Under the pieces are notes generated by a model. That model had not been told where the DNA came from and made no database searches. It was given only the letters and a program-made list of their open reading frames with translations. 7,717 nt of DNA from Lentisphaeria bacterium. GTDB lineage: Bacteria > Verrucomicrobiota > Lentisphaeria > Oligosphaerales > Oligosphaeraceae. Numbering within the stretch: position 1 is the first letter of the stretch; each line of letters starts with the position of its first letter. Below are positions 5,351 to 7,717 of this stretch, one piece after another. A program made the position numbers and the translations under genes. The DNA is taken from the NCBI GenBank assembly GCA_016287975.1, contig JAEEXV010000084.1, forward strand, positions 1-7,717, read 5' to 3'.

Positions 5351-6055
5351 ATGCAAACCCGAACAAACCGCCTACGCGACTTCACCCTGATCGAACTGCT
5401 CGTCGTCATCGCGATCATCGCCATCCTCGCCTCGATGCTGCTCCCCGCCCTCTCCAAGGCCCGCGAGCGCGCCAACGCCATCGACTGCGCCTCCAAGCTC
5501 AAGACCCTCGCACTCTATGCCAGCATGTACACCGACGACAACCGCGACTACTACTTCCCGTCGCGCGGCTATGAAAGCCCGACCGCCAGCTACTGGTGCA
5601 GCCGCCCCACGCACCCCTTCGCGGGGCCCTACCTCAACTGCCGCTGGGTCCGCACGGGCGTCTACAACACCACCGACCTGCCCACCACCATCCTCAACTG
5701 CCGCACCAACCCCAAGGGCTGCGCAGGATGGAAATACATGGACTACAGCTACAACTGCATGATGAACGACCACGCCACCCGCACCGCCTACATCGCCCTC
5801 TCCCGCGTCCACGTCGTCTCCCCCGCCAAACTCGTCCTCTTCGCCGACATGCGCCACGACGGCTCGTCCCTCGGCGCCTCCAACTACAAGTGGTGCGTCC
5901 AGTGGGACAAGTGCTACGGCGGCCTCGTCTGCGAGGGCACTGGCATCTGGTTCATCCACAGCGACCGCGCCAACGTCGCCTTCAGCGACGGCCATGTCTC
6001 CGCCACCAAGCGCTCCGAACTCTCCGACGACAACTTCTACGTCCGCGACAAGTAA
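5351..6055 (+). CDS. Prepilin-type N-methylation/H-X9-DG domain protein (234 aa)
   Basis: The head, [20 protein letters not shown] (9-28), is the type IV prepilin/pseudopilin signature: a possible cleavage site before Phe11, Glu at +5 (Glu15), and a long hydrophobic helix leading into [13 protein letters not shown]. The C-terminus has [14 protein letters not shown], an exact H-X9-DG motif (His203, Asp213, Gly214) of the prepilin-processing-associated family. That family occurs in dozens to hundreds of copies in Lentisphaerota and Planctomycetota genomes. The residue before the cleavage site is Asp10, not the Gly that classical prepilin peptidases need. The protein should be anchored in the membrane with a periplasmic or surface globular domain containing about ten Cys. 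AAAGGAG (5336-5342) lies 8 bases before the ATG. The gene follows the LacI regulator by 25 bases. Its role in such sugar loci is unproven; surface display or substrate capture is a guess. Confidence 0.93.
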   Translation: MQTRTNRLRDFTLIELLVVIAIIAILASMLLPALSKARERANAIDCASKLKTLALYASMYTDDNRDYYFPSRGYESPTASYWCSRPTHPFAGPYLNCRWVRTGVYNTTDLPTTILNCRTNPKGCAGWKYMDYSYNCMMNDHATRTAYIALSRVHVVSPAKLVLFADMRHDGSSLGASNYKWCVQWDKCYGGLVCEGTGIWFIHSDRANVAFSDGHVSATKRSELSDDNFYVRDK

Positions 6056-6080
6056 GCCCCCATTCAAGGAACAACCATCC

Positions 6081-6935
6081 ATGAAGCACGCCCTCGTCCT
6101 CGCCGCCGTCCTCTGCCTCTCCGCCTTCGCCCTGCCCCAGTACAAGCCCATCCAGAAGACCCCCGTCGCCGCCGACGGGGAAGTCCTCGCCATCACCGCG
6201 CCGAAACGCCTCATGGGCGTGCAGTTCCTGATGCCCGCGAACGGCGTCCGCCAGGAGTTCCGCTGCGAAGTGCGCGGCACGGGCAAGATCCAGGTCGGCG
6301 CCTTCGGCGCCTACGGCTGGTGCTACGGCAAGGCCGTCACCCTGACCGACCAGTGGCAGCCCATCAGCGTCAGCTATGCCGAGAAGGCACCCAAAACCGG
6401 CTTCAATGTCTACAATGCCCAGGAGACTCCCGCCGCCTTCGAGGTGCGGAACGTCACCGTCACCGCCCAGCCCGCGCCGCCGCTCCAGGACGCCGAAATC
6501 CCAGGCAAGCTCTTCGCCGCCGTCGAGCGCCGCCACCCGCAGGGCAAAGTCCACAAGGTCGCGGACGCGCTGAACGGCCAGGCCGTCTGGGGCCGCCGCT
6601 GGTACCAGCTGGTGACGCTGCCCGTGCCCGCCAATTCCCGCCCCGTCTTCTACTATGCCCGCGTGAAGGCGACCGCCGTCGGCGGCGAGTTTGTCCCCGC
6701 CAAGCGCGCCATCGCGCTGCGCCACACCGCCTCCGTCCAGCAACTCGCCACCGCGCCCATGGCCGACGGCATCGCCTGGCAGTGGGTCAGACTGGGGCCT
6801 GTGCAGGCCTGGCTGGCCTACCCCGAGGTCTCCATCTCCCCGCTCGTGCCCGCGGGCTGCGACGTGCACTGCGACCGCATCGTCCTCTCCACCAAGGCCG
6901 ACCTCACGCCCGCCGAACTCGACGCCATGAAGTAG
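6081..6935 (+). CDS. Secreted beta-rich protein, possible carbohydrate-binding (284 aa)
   Basis: An N-terminal signal peptide (MKHALVLAAVLCLSAFALPQ) indicates export. The mature chain looks like two beta-sandwich units. Residues about 40-130 have the alternating pattern FRCEVRGTGKIQVGAFGAYG..LTDQWQPISVSY typical of jelly-roll binding modules. Residues about 160-270 end in CDVHCDRIVLSTKADLTP, again like the last strands of such a module. No catalytic motif is seen and I cannot name the family. ATG 6081 has AAGGA 11 bases upstream. A longer in-frame start at 5994 would overlap the pseudopilin gene and hide the signal peptide, so it is rejected. Gaps of 25 bases before and 6 after put it in the operon. 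It probably works outside the cytoplasm beside the CBM9-like protein, perhaps in glycan binding. Confidence 0.85.
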   Translation: MKHALVLAAVLCLSAFALPQYKPIQKTPVAADGEVLAITAPKRLMGVQFLMPANGVRQEFRCEVRGTGKIQVGAFGAYGWCYGKAVTLTDQWQPISVSYAEKAPKTGFNVYNAQETPAAFEVRNVTVTAQPAPPLQDAEIPGKLFAAVERRHPQGKVHKVADALNGQAVWGRRWYQLVTLPVPANSRPVFYYARVKATAVGGEFVPAKRAIALRHTASVQQLATAPMADGIAWQWVRLGPVQAWLAYPEVSISPLVPAGCDVHCDRIVLSTKADLTPAELDAMK

Positions 6936-6941
6936 CCCGCC

Positions 6942-7717
6942 ATGAAAGCCATCCTCGCCACCCTGCTGCTCTTCGCCGCCCTCGCCCTCCCCGCGGGCAA
7001 CGGCTTCGTCACCGTCGGCCGCGGCACCCCCGCCAAACTGGACGGCCGACTCGACGATCCCGCCTGGCGGAACGCCGTCGTCCTGACCCCCTTCGTCCTG
7101 CAGGGCCAGAACCGCTTCGCGCAGGAGCAGACGGAGGTGCGGATGCTGTGGGACGACGAGTGCCTCTACCTCGGCGTCTGGTGCCACGCCGCCGTCCTCG
7201 ACCCCCTTGCCAACCGCCTCGGCGACCTGCGCCGAAACATCCAGGAGCATGACCGCAAAAACATCTACAAGGACGACTGCGTCGAACTGCTCCTGAACCC
7301 CGACGGCGGCGCCCGCGTCTTCGACCTCGTCGTCAGCGCCTCAGGCGCCTGCGCGGACAGCGCCGCGCCGCTCCGCGACATGTGGAACGGCCGCGACTTC
7401 GCCTGGGAGTCCAGCGCGCGCATCGCCGTCTTCGCCGAGCCCGCCAAGATCCGTCCTGGCTGGGGCGTGGAGGCCGCGCTCCCGTGGAAAAGCCTGGGCG
7501 GGAAGCCGCAGCCTGGCGGCAGGCCGTGGCGCTTTGCGGTCGGGCGCCACGAGCACGCCGTCAAGGAGGTCAGCAGTTTCCAGCCTGCCAAGGCGGGGCT
7601 GCACCATCCCGCCAACCTGGGCGAACTGCGCTTCGCCGCCGCCGTCCCCGAGATCGCCCTGGCGCAGCGGCCGCTCTTCACGCCTGGCGCGAACGCCGCG
7701 CAATTCCGCCTCGGCCC
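6942..7717 (+). CDS. CBM9-like secreted carbohydrate-binding protein (5' part)
   Basis: An open frame of 258 codons runs off the window end without a stop. A signal peptide (MKAILATLLLFAALALPAG) is followed by a family 9 carbohydrate-binding-like domain (about 22-232). Its markers are KLDGRLDDPAWRNA (32-45), TEVRMLWDDECLYLGVW (64-80), DDCVELLLNPDG (111-122), GWGVEAALPWKSLGG (173-187), PWRFAVGRH (195-203) and LHHPANLGELRF (220-231). In this family such domains occur alone or on glycoside hydrolases and other surface enzymes; the missing 3' part will decide. ATG 6942 begins 6 bases after the preceding stop and has no Shine-Dalgarno sequence, which suggests translational coupling. Codons are strongly C-ending, like the rest of the operon. 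Confidence 0.88.
   Translation, partial: MKAILATLLLFAALALPAGNGFVTVGRGTPAKLDGRLDDPAWRNAVVLTPFVLQGQNRFAQEQTEVRMLWDDECLYLGVWCHAAVLDPLANRLGDLRRNIQEHDRKNIYKDDCVELLLNPDGGARVFDLVVSASGACADSAAPLRDMWNGRDFAWESSARIAVFAEPAKIRPGWGVEAALPWKSLGGKPQPGGRPWRFAVGRHEHAVKEVSSFQPAKAGLHHPANLGELRFAAAVPEIALAQRPLFTPGANAAQFRLG

Noticed and set aside
3973..5502. 509-codon minus-strand frame
   Set aside because: It crosses the divergent promoter and lies antisense to the LacI regulator. The Ala/Arg/Gly/Val-rich product has no motif.
5596..6084. 162-codon plus-strand frame inside the pseudopilin gene
   Set aside because: Pro/Arg/His-rich out-of-frame reading. The pseudopilin and H-X9-DG motifs fix the true frame.
5982..7250. 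422-codon minus-strand frame
   Set aside because: Gly/Asp/Val-rich antisense shadow of the two secreted-protein genes, caused by strong C-ending codons on the plus strand.

Overview
The window looks like the chromosome of a GC-rich, free-living or gut bacterium of the Lentisphaerota/Verrucomicrobiota kind. The best evidence is the 234-aa pseudopilin-like protein at 5351-6055, which has an [20 protein letters not shown] head and a C-terminal H-X9-DG motif. It sits directly behind a LacI-type regulator and ahead of secreted, carbohydrate-binding-like proteins. Lineage-expanded proteins of this type are typical of Lentisphaerota and Planctomycetota. The assignment is inferred from gene families; no rRNA gene or other marker is present.

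The left part (about 1-1640) is a patchwork of short and broken genes. It holds a two-copy CRISPR-like repeat with no cas genes (202-295) and a start-less gene fragment reading out of it (303-497). Next come a small membrane-anchored protein on the minus strand (491-928) and a 47-codon ORF resembling the start of a phage tape-measure protein (974-1117). A 39-codon hydrophobic peptide gene (1226-1345) has a structured leader, and a perfect 16-bp hairpin follows it. A frameshifted small gene (1426-1591, minus) ends the patchwork. Several of these genes lack the strong C-ending codon preference of the right-hand operon. The patchwork stops at a tRNA-Arg(TCT) gene and its terminator (1596-1720, minus), a common integration target. 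This suggests the left part is an old, eroded island or prophage. Positions 1-200 hold no gene I can support.

The middle part has two minus-strand genes. One encodes a 485-aa zinc-ribbon/GYF-like/single-membrane-span protein of unknown role (1737-3194). The other encodes a 257-aa SGNH-fold hydrolase-like protein of the DUF4886 type (3387-4160), closed by a GC-rich hairpin.

The right part (4242-7717) is one plus-strand transcription unit that starts at a clear TTGACA promoter, divergent from the DUF4886 gene. It runs LacI regulator, pseudopilin-like H-X9-DG protein, 284-aa secreted beta-rich protein, then a CBM9-like secreted protein cut by the window edge. Gaps are 25, 25 and 6 bases with no internal terminator. 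The layout suggests a sugar-responsive locus that puts carbohydrate-binding proteins on or outside the cell surface. The substrate cannot be told from this window.
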